Shown here: piece after piece, positions 12,431 to 21,472 of the stretch
Layout of the letters: each line of letters starts with the position of its first letter
Numbering within the stretch: the first letter of the stretch is position 1
Assembly: GCF_029892515.1 (NCBI RefSeq)
Contig: NZ_JARXVF010000001.1
Coordinates: forward strand, 62,001 to 126,000
Direction: 5' to 3'
Source: Pseudaminobacter soli (ex Li et al. 2025)
Lineage (GTDB): Bacteria; Pseudomonadota; Alphaproteobacteria; Rhizobiales; Rhizobiaceae
DNA length: 64,000 nucleotides
Made by a program: the position numbers and the translations under genes
The notes under the pieces: generated by a model
The model's database searches: none
What the model was told of the DNA's origin: nothing
Seen by the model: only the letters and a program-made list of their open reading frames with translations

Positions 12431-13222
12431 ATGCCGGGATTTCGCATCAACCGCCGCCGCTTCCTGACCGGCGCCGCTCTCGGCGCCTCGGGAATAGCAC
12501 TTTCCGGCTGCGATGCCTTCAATTCGGTCTCCGACACCGACAACAAGGTGCGCCATGTGCTGGAGCGCGCCAACGACCTGACCTATCGTGTGCAGCGCCT
12601 GCTTGGCGGCCGCAACTCGCTGGCGCAGGAATACACCGAGGCCGATATCCGCCAGCCGCAGCGCCCCAATGGCGTCACTTCGCCCGATGACGACAACTAC
12701 AAAGGCCTGCTTGCAAACGACTTCGCCGACTGGCGGCTGGAGGTAACCGGCCTGGTCGAAAAGCCGCTTTCACTCTCGCGCGAACAACTGATGGCCATGC
12801 CTTCGCGCACCCAGATCACCCGCCACGACTGCGTCGAGGGCTGGAGCTGCATTGCCAAATGGACAGGCGTGCCGCTGTCGCTGGTGCTGGACGAGGCCAA
12901 GGTCAAGCTGGAGGCACGCTATGCGGTGTTCCATTGCCTCGACAATATCGATCAGGATGAGGAGGGCGCGGTCAAATATTACGGCTCGGTCGACCTGATC
13001 GACGCGCGCCACCCGCAGACTATCCTTGCCTATGGCCTGAACGGTGGCCCGCTGCCGGTCGAGAATGGCGCGCCGCTGCGCGTGCGGGTAGAGCGCCAGC
13101 TCGGCTACAAGATGCCGAAATACCTCAGCAAGATCGAGCTGGTCGAAAGCTATGACGACATTGGAGAAGGCCGCGGCGGCTATTGGGAAGACCGCGGCTA
13201 TGACTGGTATGGCGGTATCTGA
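12431..13222 (+). CDS. Tat-exported molybdopterin-dependent oxidoreductase lipoprotein (sulfite oxidase fold)
   Basis: A 263-aa SUOX-fold molybdoenzyme related to the MsrP/YedY family. The twin-arginine start NRRRFLTG is followed by a hydrophobic stretch and the lipobox LSGC, giving lipidated Cys27 with Asp28 at +2. In the molybdenum domain, HDCVEGWSC aligns with the MsrP Mo-ligand region, so Cys134 is the likely ligand. AGGAG at 12418-12422 suits ATG 12431 better than GTG 12425. The cytochrome b upstream is the probable redox partner. The substrate is unknown; sulfoxide reduction is one possibility. Confidence 0.87.
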   Translation: MPGFRINRRRFLTGAALGASGIALSGCDAFNSVSDTDNKVRHVLERANDLTYRVQRLLGGRNSLAQEYTEADIRQPQRPNGVTSPDDDNYKGLLANDFADWRLEVTGLVEKPLSLSREQLMAMPSRTQITRHDCVEGWSCIAKWTGVPLSLVLDEAKVKLEARYAVFHCLDNIDQDEEGAVKYYGSVDLIDARHPQTILAYGLNGGPLPVENGAPLRVRVERQLGYKMPKYLSKIELVESYDDIGEGRGGYWEDRGYDWYGGI

Positions 13223-13350
13223 AGAGACGCCCGATTCGCGCATCCACGCTGATTCCGCGTGCTTCAGAAAGCTCCCCTAAAGACAGGCGTTTACACGATT
13301 TTATCGGCGCAAACTTGCCATTGCGGCACCCCTCCTCCATGCTTGCTGCA

Positions 13351-13372
13351 CCGCACACAATTCCTAGTGCGG
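13351..13372. promoter_or_regulatory. palindrome upstream of the XRE regulator
   Basis: CCGCAC and GTGCGG (13351-13356 and 13367-13372) flank 10 nt, about 34 bp before the regulator start. It could be an autoregulatory operator or a leader hairpin. Confidence 0.3.
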
Positions 13373-13405
13373 CGGTAACCGAGCAAACCACAGGAGGCAG
13401 ATCGG

Positions 13406-13795
13406 GTGTCCGACACCACGAATATCTATGACGAAATCCCGGACTTCGACACAATCGGCGGCCGCCTTTGCAGGGCGCGGGACGCCAGCACAATGAGCGT
13501 CAAGCAGCTTGCCCTGCGGCTCGGCGTCAAAACCTCAACCATCAAGGCCTGGGAGAGCGACCGTTCGCAGCCCGGCGCGCATCGCCTCAACACGCTCTGC
13601 GGACTTCTGAGCGTGAGCGTATCCTGGGTGCTTCACGGTGTGGGCGCAGCCCCCGTGGAAGCCGAAGACGAGGACGAGGACGAGGACATCAAGGCTCTCG
13701 GCTCGCAACTCGACAAGCTCCGGCACCTGCATGCCGAAACCGGCAATCTCATCCGCCGGCTGCAGAACGACATGGATCGTCTGGCAACAAACTGA
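13406..13795 (+). CDS. XRE-family helix-turn-helix transcriptional regulator
   Basis: A 129-aa protein. Residues about 18-75 form a Cro/CI-type helix-turn-helix (GGRLCRARDASTMSVKQLA, then VKTSTIKAWESDRSQP). An acidic linker (EAEDEDEDEDIKA) and a C-terminal helix with heptad-like leucines that may dimerise follow. The start is GTG with a consensus AGGAGG site 8 nt upstream. It is monocistronic, between the molybdoenzyme pair and the gcv riboswitch. No ligand domain is present and its targets are unknown. Confidence 0.88.
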   Translation: MSDTTNIYDEIPDFDTIGGRLCRARDASTMSVKQLALRLGVKTSTIKAWESDRSQPGAHRLNTLCGLLSVSVSWVLHGVGAAPVEAEDEDEDEDIKALGSQLDKLRHLHAETGNLIRRLQNDMDRLATN

Positions 13796-13871
13796 GCCGT
13801 AGAACAGGTCAAGAAATTCAAGGTATTTCCGGCCCGGCTGACATCAAATTCGCGTTCCCGTCGCATGGGGC

Positions 13872-13900
13872 GTGACAAAGTGTCGGCCATGGGCTAGCTA
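13872..13900 (+). promoter_or_regulatory. candidate promoter of the gcv operon
   Basis: GTGACA (13872-13877) and TAGCTA (13895-13900) are separated by 17 bp and lie just upstream of the glycine riboswitch. Transcription would start near 13907, so the full two-aptamer leader would be included. Confidence 0.4.
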
Positions 13901-13930
13901 TGAGTCGTCTAGGGTTTGGAAACGGATCCT

Positions 13931-14117
13931 ACCTGTTTGCGGGAGAGAACAGCGTAAGCTGTCGCCGAAGGGGAAATCGCCCGAAATCTCTCAGGCAAAA
14001 GAACCGTCAGCAGGAAAGACACTCTGGAAAGTCGGGACTAGTTCCCGCGCCGAAGGTGTAAGCGTCGCCGACAGAGTTCCGGTTGCGCGAGTCTCTCAGG
14101 CTTCAGACAGAGGGGCA
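13931..14117 (+). promoter_or_regulatory. tandem glycine riboswitch (two aptamers)
   Basis: Two consecutive glycine aptamers are readable. The first (about 13934-14013) has GGGAGAG, then CGCCGAAGG and CTCTCAGGCAAAAGAAC. The second (about 14014-14117) has ACTCTGGAAAG, CGCCGAAGGTGTAAGCG, CTCTCAGG and AGACAGAGG. These are the invariant blocks of the Rfam glycine class, and the arrangement upstream of gcvT is classical. The linker and second half are followed by GGCCGC-CGTTA-GCGGCC (about 14124-14140), a small hairpin with no U-tract. That suggests control of translation or a non-intrinsic terminator. Glycine would switch gcvTHP on. Confidence 0.93.
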
Positions 14118-14165
14118 CGGAATGGCCGCCGTTAGCGGCCGCTTGCGTGCGACTCTGGAGATGTC

Positions 14166-15266
14166 ATGACGGGCGCCACCACCAGGAACCTTCCTCTCGA
14201 GGATTTGCATCGTGCTGCGGGAGCGCGCTTTGGCGCCTTCGCCGGCTGGTCGATGCCACTTACCTACCCCGCCGGCGTGATGGCCGAGCACCAGCACACG
14301 CGCGAGCATGTCGGCCTGTTCGACATCTCGCACATGAAGCTCATCGAAGTTTCCGGCCCGGATGCGGCAGCATTGCTGTCCAAAGCCTGCCCGCTCGATG
14401 CGGCTGCACTCGCAGAGCGCCAGTCGAAATACACCTTCCTGCTCAACGAACAGGCCGGAATCATCGACGACCTGATCATCACCCGGCTCGGTGCCCAGCG
14501 CTTCATGGTGGTCGCCAATGCCGGTAATGCTGCGCTGGATGAGGCGCATCTGCGCAAACTTGCCACGGGTCTTACCTGCACCATCAACCCGCTCGACCGG
14601 GTTTTCCTCGCCATCCAGGGCCCTGACGCCTGGGCCGCGCTCGCGCGCGCCGGCATCGAAACCGGCGAACTGGTGTTCATGCATGGTTTCGAGCCGCGCA
14701 AGGACTGGTTCATGAGCCGCTCCGGCTACACCGGCGAGGACGGCTTTGAGATCGGCCTGCCGGAGGCGGATGCCCGCAAGCTGCTCGAGACGCTGCTTTC
14801 CGACGACCGCGTCATGTGGGTGGGCCTCGCGGCCCGCGACAGCCTGCGACTGGAAGCCGGGCTCTGCCTGCACGGCCAGGACATCACCGACGAGATCAAC
14901 CCGGTGGACGCCGGGCTGATGTGGGCCATCACCAAGGACGTACGTGCCAACGGCCAGTTTGTGGGCGCCGAGGCGCTGCGTGCGGCAATCGAGAAAGGCG
15001 CAGCCGAAAAGCGCGTCGGCCTGAAGCCCCAGGGCCGCCAGCCGGTGCGCGCCGGCGCCCAACTTATCGATGAAGCCGGCAACCCGGCCGGGCGCGTCAC
15101 CTCCGGCGGTTTTGGGCCGTCGGTCGGTGCGCCGGTGGCCATGGGCTACGTCTCGGCGCCGCTTGCCAAAGCCGAAACCAAACTCTTCGCCGACGTGCGT
15201 GGCACGAAGGTTCCCGTCGATATCCACCCAATGCCCTTCACGCAGCATCGCTATCGCAAAGGATGA
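14166..15266 (+). CDS. gcvT: glycine cleavage system aminomethyltransferase (T protein)
   Basis: GcvT takes the aminomethyl group from the lipoyl arm of GcvH, releases ammonia and makes methylene-tetrahydrofolate. The 366-aa protein has the folate-binding GcvT domain ([27 protein letters not shown]) and a C-terminal barrel with [26 protein letters not shown] contains the conserved TGE/D region. GGAG precedes the ATG by 5 nt. It is the first gene under the glycine riboswitch, 7 bp from gcvH. Confidence 0.95.
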   Translation: MTGATTRNLPLEDLHRAAGARFGAFAGWSMPLTYPAGVMAEHQHTREHVGLFDISHMKLIEVSGPDAAALLSKACPLDAAALAERQSKYTFLLNEQAGIIDDLIITRLGAQRFMVVANAGNAALDEAHLRKLATGLTCTINPLDRVFLAIQGPDAWAALARAGIETGELVFMHGFEPRKDWFMSRSGYTGEDGFEIGLPEADARKLLETLLSDDRVMWVGLAARDSLRLEAGLCLHGQDITDEINPVDAGLMWAITKDVRANGQFVGAEALRAAIEKGAAEKRVGLKPQGRQPVRAGAQLIDEAGNPAGRVTSGGFGPSVGAPVAMGYVSAPLAKAETKLFADVRGTKVPVDIHPMPFTQHRYRKG

Positions 15267-15273
15267 ATTTCTC

Positions 15274-15642
15274 ATGGCAACTACCTATTTTACCGACGAC
15301 CACGAATGGGTCCGCGTTGAGGGCGGTGTCGCGACCGTCGGCATAACCGACTATGCGCAGGAACAGCTCGGCGACCTGGTCTTCGTGGAACTGCCCGAGA
15401 AGGGCCGCAAGCTGGCCAAGGGCGACGTCGCCGTCGTTGTCGAATCCGTCAAGGCGGCATCCGACGTCTACGCGCCGGTCGACGGAGAGATCATCGAAGC
15501 CAATGAAGCGCTGTCCTCCGATCCGGCGCTGGTGAATTCCGCCGCCACCGGAGACGGCTGGCTGTGGAAGATGAAACTGGCCGACGAAGGCCAGCTCAAG
15601 GGCCTGCTCGACGAGGCAGGCTACAAAGCTCTTATCGGCTGA
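15274..15642 (+). CDS. gcvH: glycine cleavage system H protein
   Basis: This 122-aa lipoyl carrier shuttles the aminomethyl group between GcvP, GcvT and the dehydrogenase. Lys60 in [14 protein letters not shown] is the lipoylation site, and the fold is complete ([19 protein letters not shown]). The stop codon TGA is shared with the first bases of a palindromic intergenic element. Confidence 0.96.
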   Translation: MATTYFTDDHEWVRVEGGVATVGITDYAQEQLGDLVFVELPEKGRKLAKGDVAVVVESVKAASDVYAPVDGEIIEANEALSSDPALVNSAATGDGWLWKMKLADEGQLKGLLDEAGYKALIG

Positions 15643-15685
15643 GCATGATCCCGAAAAGTTGCAGACTTTTCGGACAAGATCATGC
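15641..15685. repeat. rhizobial palindromic intergenic element
   Basis: GCATGATC-CCGAAAAGT (15643-15659) pairs with ACTTTTCGG-acaa-GATCATGC (15665-15685), giving a long interrupted stem in the gcvH-gcvP gap. The same element occurs at 21485. This sequence type is widely dispersed in rhizobial genomes. Here it could form a hairpin in the gcv mRNA and change the relative levels of gcvH and gcvP. Confidence 0.75.
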
Positions 15686-15713
15686 GGTGAAACAAAGAGT
15701 CAAAGGTGACTGA

Positions 15714-18524
15714 ATGACCACCGCTCCCTACCCCTTCGAGACGCGCCATGTCGGCCCGAGCACGGCCGATGCGCGCGCGATGCTGGCCGTTCTCGGCGTG
15801 CCTTCGCTGGAGACGCTGATCTCCCAGGCAGTGCCGAAGTCCATCCGGCTCGACCGCGCATTGAACCTGCCGGCGCCCGCCAGCGAGGCGGATGCGCTGG
15901 CCGAACTTTCGGCCAAGATGGCGAAGAACACGGTGCTGAAGAGCTTCATCGGCGCCGGCTATCACGGGTGCCGGGTGCCACCGGTCATTCAGCGCAACCT
16001 GTTCGAGAACCCGGCTTGGTACACGGCTTACACGCCCTACCAGTCGGAAATTAGCCAGGGACGCCTGGAGCTCCTGTTCCACTTCCAGACGCTGGTGACG
16101 GAACTGACCGGCCTGCCGGTCGCCTCCGCTTCGCTGCTGGACGAGGCGACCGCCGTGGCCGAGGCCGTCGGCATCGCCTTCCGTCATCACCGCGAAAAGC
16201 GCGTAGAGGTCGTTCTGGCGGGTGAGTTGCACCCGCAGACGCTCGACGTGGTGAAGACCCGCGCCGAGCCGCTGGGCATCACCGTCGGTGCTACCGAGAT
16301 CGGTGAGAACACCGCCGCCCTGATCGTTTCGTGGCCGGATACGCTGGGCGTCTATGGCGACCATGCCGCCACGATCGAAAAGGCCAAGGCTGCCGGCGCG
16401 ATCGTCATCTTCGTCGCCGACCCGCTGGCGCTCACCATCTCCGAGGCTCCGGCCAAGCTCGGCGCCGACATTGCTTGCGGCCCGATGCAGCGCTTCGGCG
16501 TGCCGATGGGCTTTGGCGGCCCGCACGCTGCTTACTGCGCGGTTTCCGACAAGCTCACCCGTCTTATGCCGGGCCGCCTCGTCGGCCAGTCTACGGACGC
16601 CGATGGTCGTCCCGGCTATCGTCTCGCCCTGCAGACGCGCGAGCAGCATATCCGCCGCGACAAGGCGACCTCCAACATCTGCACCGCGCAGGCGCTGCTG
16701 GCCAATATGGCGGCTTCCTATGCGATCTGGCACGGCCCGCAGGGCCTGCAGTTCATTGCCTCGCAGGTCCAGGTACTGGCCGAGCGTCTGGCTCTGGGTC
16801 TCAAGGCTGCCGGCGTGGAAGTTGCGGGCGCTCGCCGCTTCGACACCGTAACCGTCGTCACCAAGGGCAAGGCTAAGGAAATCGCTGCTGCCGCCGAGAA
16901 GGACGGTCGCCTGCTGCGCGTCTTCGACGAGAACCGCGTCGGCGTGACTTTTGACGAAACCTCGACGGAAGCCGACCTTGGGGCAATCGCAGCCCTGTTC
17001 GGCGCAACGCCTGCCGCCGCCGACAAGGTGGCCCTGCCCGCCAATCCGCGCGGCAAGGGTTTCCTCACGCAGCCGGTCTTCCATGAAAACCGTTCCGAGA
17101 CGGACATGATGCGCTTCCTGCGCCGGCTCGCCGACAAGGATCTCGCGCTCGACCGCGCCATGATCCCGCTCGGCTCCTGCACCATGAAGCTCAATGCCGC
17201 CGCCGAGATGATGCCGGTGAGCTGGCCGTCGGTCGCCAACCTGCATCCCTTCGCACCGGCTGGCCATTCGACCGGTTATCGCGAGATGATCGGCGATCTG
17301 GACGCATGGCTTTCGGAGATCACCGGCTTCGACGCCGTGTCGCTGCAGCCCAATGCCGGCAGCCAGGGCGAATATGCCGGCCTTCTGGCCATCCGCCATT
17401 ATCACCAGTCGCGCGGCGACCATCACCGCAACATCTGCCTCATCCCGTCTTCGGCACATGGCACCAACCCTGCCAGCGCCGCCATGGCCGGCATGACCGT
17501 TGTGGTGGTGCGCTGCAACGAGGATGGCAATGTCGACGTCGAGGACCTGAAGGCCAAGGCGGCGGAGCATGCCCAGAACCTCGCGGCGCTGATGATCACC
17601 TATCCCTCGACGCATGGCGTGTTCGAGGAAGGCATCCGCGACATCTGTGCGGTCATCCATGAGAATGGCGGTCAGGTCTATCTCGACGGCGCCAACCTCA
17701 ACGCGCTGGTCGGGTTGGCCCGTCCGGGCGACATCGGCGCCGATGTCTGCCACATGAACCTGCACAAGACCTTCTGCATCCCGCATGGCGGCGGCGGCCC
17801 CGGCGTCGGCCCGATCGGCGTCAAGGCTCATCTGAAGCCCTACCTGCCGGGCCATGTTGCCGAAGGTTCGGTGCACGCGGTTTCGGCCGCCCCCTTCGGC
17901 AGCGCGTCGATCCTGCCCATCACCTGGATGTACATCCGCATGATGGGTGCGTCGGGACTGAAGCACGCCACCGAAACGGCGATCCTCAGCGCCAACTACA
18001 TCGCCGCAAAACTCGAGCCGCACTTCCCCGTGCTGTTCAAGGGCAGCAACGGACGCGTGGCGCATGAGTGCATCCTCGACACCCGCGTGCTTAAGGACAG
18101 CGCCGGCATCAGCGTCGAGGACGTGGCCAAGCGCCTCATCGACTACGGCTTCCACGCCCCGACCATGTCGTGGCCGGTGGCCGGAACGCTGATGGTGGAG
18201 CCGACCGAGTCCGAACCAAAGCACGAGGTCGACCGCTTCTGCGAAGCGATGATCTCGATTGCCGGCGAGGCGCAGAAGGTGGCCGCTGGCGTCTGGCCGC
18301 GTGAGGACAACCCGCTGGTCAACGCGCCGCACACTGCGGCCGAAGCTCTGGCCAGCGACTGGAAGCATCCCTACTCGCGGCTTGACGCCGCCTACCCGGC
18401 CGGCAAGGCCGACACGGCAGCAAAGTATTGGCCGCCCGTGTCCCGCATTGACAATGTCGGCGGCGACCGCAATCTGGTGTGCTCCTGCCCGCCGTTGACC
18501 GAATATCTCGGGGCAGCCGAGTAA
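15714..18524 (+). CDS. gcvP: glycine dehydrogenase (decarboxylating), P protein
   Basis: GcvP is the PLP enzyme that decarboxylates glycine and loads the remaining aminomethyl group onto GcvH. This is the fused, single-chain form (936 aa), slightly shorter than the 950-aa norm. PLP-binding Lys685 lies in [18 protein letters not shown]. The N-terminal half contains [16 protein letters not shown] and the C-terminal half [15 protein letters not shown]. It is the last gene of the operon and a clear terminator follows. Confidence 0.96.
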   Translation: MTTAPYPFETRHVGPSTADARAMLAVLGVPSLETLISQAVPKSIRLDRALNLPAPASEADALAELSAKMAKNTVLKSFIGAGYHGCRVPPVIQRNLFENPAWYTAYTPYQSEISQGRLELLFHFQTLVTELTGLPVASASLLDEATAVAEAVGIAFRHHREKRVEVVLAGELHPQTLDVVKTRAEPLGITVGATEIGENTAALIVSWPDTLGVYGDHAATIEKAKAAGAIVIFVADPLALTISEAPAKLGADIACGPMQRFGVPMGFGGPHAAYCAVSDKLTRLMPGRLVGQSTDADGRPGYRLALQTREQHIRRDKATSNICTAQALLANMAASYAIWHGPQGLQFIASQVQVLAERLALGLKAAGVEVAGARRFDTVTVVTKGKAKEIAAAAEKDGRLLRVFDENRVGVTFDETSTEADLGAIAALFGATPAAADKVALPANPRGKGFLTQPVFHENRSETDMMRFLRRLADKDLALDRAMIPLGSCTMKLNAAAEMMPVSWPSVANLHPFAPAGHSTGYREMIGDLDAWLSEITGFDAVSLQPNAGSQGEYAGLLAIRHYHQSRGDHHRNICLIPSSAHGTNPASAAMAGMTVVVVRCNEDGNVDVEDLKAKAAEHAQNLAALMITYPSTHGVFEEGIRDICAVIHENGGQVYLDGANLNALVGLARPGDIGADVCHMNLHKTFCIPHGGGGPGVGPIGVKAHLKPYLPGHVAEGSVHAVSAAPFGSASILPITWMYIRMMGASGLKHATETAILSANYIAAKLEPHFPVLFKGSNGRVAHECILDTRVLKDSAGISVEDVAKRLIDYGFHAPTMSWPVAGTLMVEPTESEPKHEVDRFCEAMISIAGEAQKVAAGVWPREDNPLVNAPHTAAEALASDWKHPYSRLDAAYPAGKADTAAKYWPPVSRIDNVGGDRNLVCSCPPLTEYLGAAE

Positions 18525-18536
18525 CGCATCCGAACG

Positions 18537-18570
18537 GCGGCGATGCGGGTACGAATCGCCGCTTTTCTTT
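18537..18570 (+). terminator. intrinsic terminator of gcvTHP
   Basis: GCGGCGAT (18537-18544) and ATCGCCGC (18555-18562) make a perfect 8-bp stem with a 10-nt loop, followed by TTTTCTTTT. This is the textbook form and lies 13 bp after the gcvP stop. Confidence 0.85.
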
Positions 18571-18576
18571 TGCCAA

Positions 18577-19224
18577 ATGATCAGGCTTTCCAATCGTTTT
18601 CGTGTCGTTGCCACGTCCATGGCCTTTATTGCGGGCTTCGTGGACGCGCTGGGTTTCATTCACCTCGGCGGTTTCTTCGTCTCGTTCATGACCGGCAATT
18701 CGACCCGCCTCGCAGTCGGGCTTGCCGATCGTGTGCCGGATGCGCTCATCCCCTTGGGGCTGATCATCCTTTTCGTAGGCGGGGTGGTGCTGAGCACCGT
18801 ATTTCGGCACCGCTTCGACTGGTTGAATAGCAACCATGTTGCCTTTGGCATTGCGGCGCTTCTGGCGGCCGCGGCCATGCTCGCCTTGCTCGATCTGGAC
18901 CACGTCGCCATCCTGCTCACGCCGATCGCGATGGGCGCCATGAACACATGCTTCGTGCGCGATGGCGAGGTCAGCGTCGGCGTGACCTACATGACCGGCA
19001 CGCTGGTGAAATTCGGGCAGCGGCTTGGCACTGCACTGGCCGGCGGAGACCGATGGGCCTGGACGCCATATCTCCTGCTCTGGCTCGGCCTGATGGCGGG
19101 AGCGATTTGCGGCGCGCTGAGCTATCCGATCGTCGGTCTGCAGGGCCTGTGGCTTCCCGCACTTGCGCTCTTCGTGCTCGGCACGGTCGCCGATTTCCGC
19201 AACGGCGTCGAAAAGGCAGCGTGA
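18577..19224 (+). CDS. YoaK/DUF1275 family membrane protein
   Basis: A 215-aa protein with about six transmembrane helices. It has the family signature GFVDALGFIHLGGFFVSFMTGNSTRLAVGL in its first 50 residues and a second half-repeat (MGAMNTCFVRDGEVSVGVTYMTGTLVKFG). The function is unknown, with a transporter-like architecture. It starts six bases after the gcv terminator U-run, so its promoter must overlap the terminator or it depends on readthrough. Confidence 0.87.
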   Translation: MIRLSNRFRVVATSMAFIAGFVDALGFIHLGGFFVSFMTGNSTRLAVGLADRVPDALIPLGLIILFVGGVVLSTVFRHRFDWLNSNHVAFGIAALLAAAAMLALLDLDHVAILLTPIAMGAMNTCFVRDGEVSVGVTYMTGTLVKFGQRLGTALAGGDRWAWTPYLLLWLGLMAGAICGALSYPIVGLQGLWLPALALFVLGTVADFRNGVEKAA

Positions 19225-19266
19225 CGGCCAAAGAGGCTTTCCGACAGGAATTCCGCCCCTACCTCT

Positions 19267-19295
19267 TGAGAAGGATGGGGCTCACGCCTATAGAA
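19267..19295 (+). promoter_or_regulatory. candidate parE promoter
   Basis: TTGAGA (19267-19272) and TATAGA (19290-19295) are 17 bp apart in the 172-bp gap before parE. Spacing and hexamers fit a sigma-70 promoter, leaving a leader of about 95 nt. Confidence 0.4.
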
Positions 19296-19396
19296 AGCCA
19301 GCGATTTCCCTATGAACGGAACGGGAACCCTGTCGCACGCGGCTCAAAGCGTGGCAGTATCGCAGTCAATCGAATCACTGGAAATCCGTACGCCCT

Positions 19397-21445
19397 ATGG
19401 ACGACAGCAACGACCTTTTCGCCAATTTCGGCAAGCAGCCTTCGGCTCCCACCTCGCGCCCGGCCGACCCGCTGGTGCCGGCGACCGCCAAGCGCGCGCC
19501 GCAGCAGCAGCCCAAGGACGGCAGCGAAAGCTATAGCGCGGCCGACATCGAGGTGCTGGAAGGACTGGAGCCGGTGCGCCGGCGCCCGGGCATGTATATC
19601 GGCGGCACCGACGAGAAAGCGCTGCACCACCTCTTTGCCGAAGTCATCGACAACTCGATGGACGAGGCCGTAGCCGGCCACGCCACCTTCATCGACGTCG
19701 AACTCGGTGCAGATGGATTCCTTACCGTGACCGACAACGGCCGCGGCATCCCGGTCGATCCGCATCCGAAATTCAAGAAGCCGGCGCTCGAGGTGATCCT
19801 GACAACGCTGCATTCCGGCGGCAAGTTCGACTCCAAGGTCTATGAGACCTCGGGCGGCCTGCATGGCGTCGGCGTGTCCGTGGTCAACGCGCTTTCTGAC
19901 CATCTCGAGGTCGAGGTGGCGCGGGGCCGGCAGCTTTATCGGCAGCGTTTCTCGCGCGGCAAGCCGCTCGGCGAGTTGGAACACCTTGGCGAGGTGCACA
20001 ATCGCCGCGGCACCCGGACGCGCTTCCATCCCGATGCCGAGATCTTCGGGAATGCAACCTTCGAGCCGGCGCGGCTCTATCGCATGACGCGCTCGAAAAC
20101 CTATCTGTTCGGCGGCGTGGAAATCCGCTGGAGCTGCGACCCGCTGCTGATCAAGGAAAAGGACGAGACGCCGGCCAAGGCGACCCTCCACTTCCCCGGC
20201 GGCTTGAAGGACTATCTCGGCGCCTCGCTCAACGGCGAGATGCAGGTCACGCGCGAAATCTTCTCCGGCAAGAGCGAGCGCCAAAGCGGCCATGGCTCTA
20301 TGGAATGGGCTGTCACCTGGTTTGGCGGCGACGGTTTCCTCAATTCCTACTGTAACACCATCCCGACCGGCGACGGCGGCACGCACGAAACAGGCTTCCG
20401 CAACGTGCTGACGCGCGGCCTCAAGGCCTATGCCGAACTCGTCGGCAACAAGCGCGGCGCGGCCATCACCAGCGAAGACGTGATGATCTCGGCGGCCGGC
20501 ATGCTCTCGGTATTCATCCGCGAGCCGGAATTCGTCGGTCAGACCAAGGACAAGCTGGCCACCATCGAGGCCCAGCGCCTGGTCGAAACCGCCGTGCGCG
20601 ATCCGTTCGACCACTGGCTGGCCGACAACCCGCAGGAAGCCACCAAGCTTCTGGAGTGGGTGATCGCGCGCGCCGACGAGCGCCTGCGCCGCCGCCAGGA
20701 AAAAGAAGTGTCGCGCAAGAGCGCGGTGCGCAAGCTGCGCCTGCCGGGCAAGCTGGCCGACTGCACGCAGAACGCCGCCGCCGGCGCCGAACTCTTCATC
20801 GTCGAGGGCGACTCGGCAGGTGGCTCGGCCAAGCAGGCGCGCGACCGCACCATGCAGGCCATCCTGCCGCTGCGCGGCAAGATCCTCAACGTCGCCAGCG
20901 CCGGCAACGACAAGCTGGCTTCCAACCAGCTCATCGGCGATCTCATCCAGGCGCTGGGTTGCGGCACACGCTCGAAATATCGCGAGGAAGACCTGCGCTA
21001 CGACCGCGTGGTCATCATGACCGATGCGGACGTGGATGGCGCGCATATCGCCTCGCTGCTCATCACCTTCTTCTATCAGGAGATGCCGCAGCTCATCCGC
21101 GGCGGACATCTCTACATGGCCGTGCCGCCGCTCTATTCGATCCGCCAGGGCGGCAAGGTGGCCTATGCCCGCGACGATGCCCACAAGGACGAACTTCTGC
21201 GCACCGAGTTCACTGGGCGCGGCAAGATCGAGATCGGGCGCTTCAAGGGCCTGGGCGAGATGATGGCCTCGCAGCTCAAGGAAACCACGATGGACCCGAA
21301 GAAGCGCACGCTTCTCCGCGTCGACATCGTGGAGGACGAGGAAACGACCAAGTCTTCGGTCGAGGCGCTGATGGGCACCAAGCCGGAATCCCGCTTCCGT
21401 TTTATCCAGGAGCGCGCCGAATACGCGCAGGAACTGGACATCTAA
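19397..21445 (+). CDS. parE: DNA topoisomerase IV subunit B
   Basis: ParE supplies the ATPase half of topoisomerase IV, which unlinks daughter chromosomes. The protein has 682 aa. A variable N-terminal extension of about 40 residues precedes the GHKL ATPase (VIDNSMDEAVAGHA, DNGRGIPVDPHPK, SGGLHGVGVSVVNAL). The TOPRIM domain has EGDSAGGSAKQ (Glu470) and DADVDG (543-548). Lack of the GyrB C-terminal insert and the sequence pattern favour ParE over GyrB. parC is not in the window. Confidence 0.93.
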   Translation: MDDSNDLFANFGKQPSAPTSRPADPLVPATAKRAPQQQPKDGSESYSAADIEVLEGLEPVRRRPGMYIGGTDEKALHHLFAEVIDNSMDEAVAGHATFIDVELGADGFLTVTDNGRGIPVDPHPKFKKPALEVILTTLHSGGKFDSKVYETSGGLHGVGVSVVNALSDHLEVEVARGRQLYRQRFSRGKPLGELEHLGEVHNRRGTRTRFHPDAEIFGNATFEPARLYRMTRSKTYLFGGVEIRWSCDPLLIKEKDETPAKATLHFPGGLKDYLGASLNGEMQVTREIFSGKSERQSGHGSMEWAVTWFGGDGFLNSYCNTIPTGDGGTHETGFRNVLTRGLKAYAELVGNKRGAAITSEDVMISAAGMLSVFIREPEFVGQTKDKLATIEAQRLVETAVRDPFDHWLADNPQEATKLLEWVIARADERLRRRQEKEVSRKSAVRKLRLPGKLADCTQNAAAGAELFIVEGDSAGGSAKQARDRTMQAILPLRGKILNVASAGNDKLASNQLIGDLIQALGCGTRSKYREEDLRYDRVVIMTDADVDGAHIASLLITFFYQEMPQLIRGGHLYMAVPPLYSIRQGGKVAYARDDAHKDELLRTEFTGRGKIEIGRFKGLGEMMASQLKETTMDPKKRTLLRVDIVEDEETTKSSVEALMGTKPESRFRFIQERAEYAQELDI

Positions 21446-21472
21446 CGGCACGACGTCCAGACAGGCAAGACC

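Noticed and set aside
15621-18659. A 1012-codon open frame antisense to gcvP
   Set aside because: It mirrors the codon bias of gcvP, has no recognisable domain, and is typical of high-GC antisense frames.
18577-19224. DUF1275 gene as the fourth gene of the gcv operon
   Set aside because: A strong intrinsic terminator lies between gcvP and its start.
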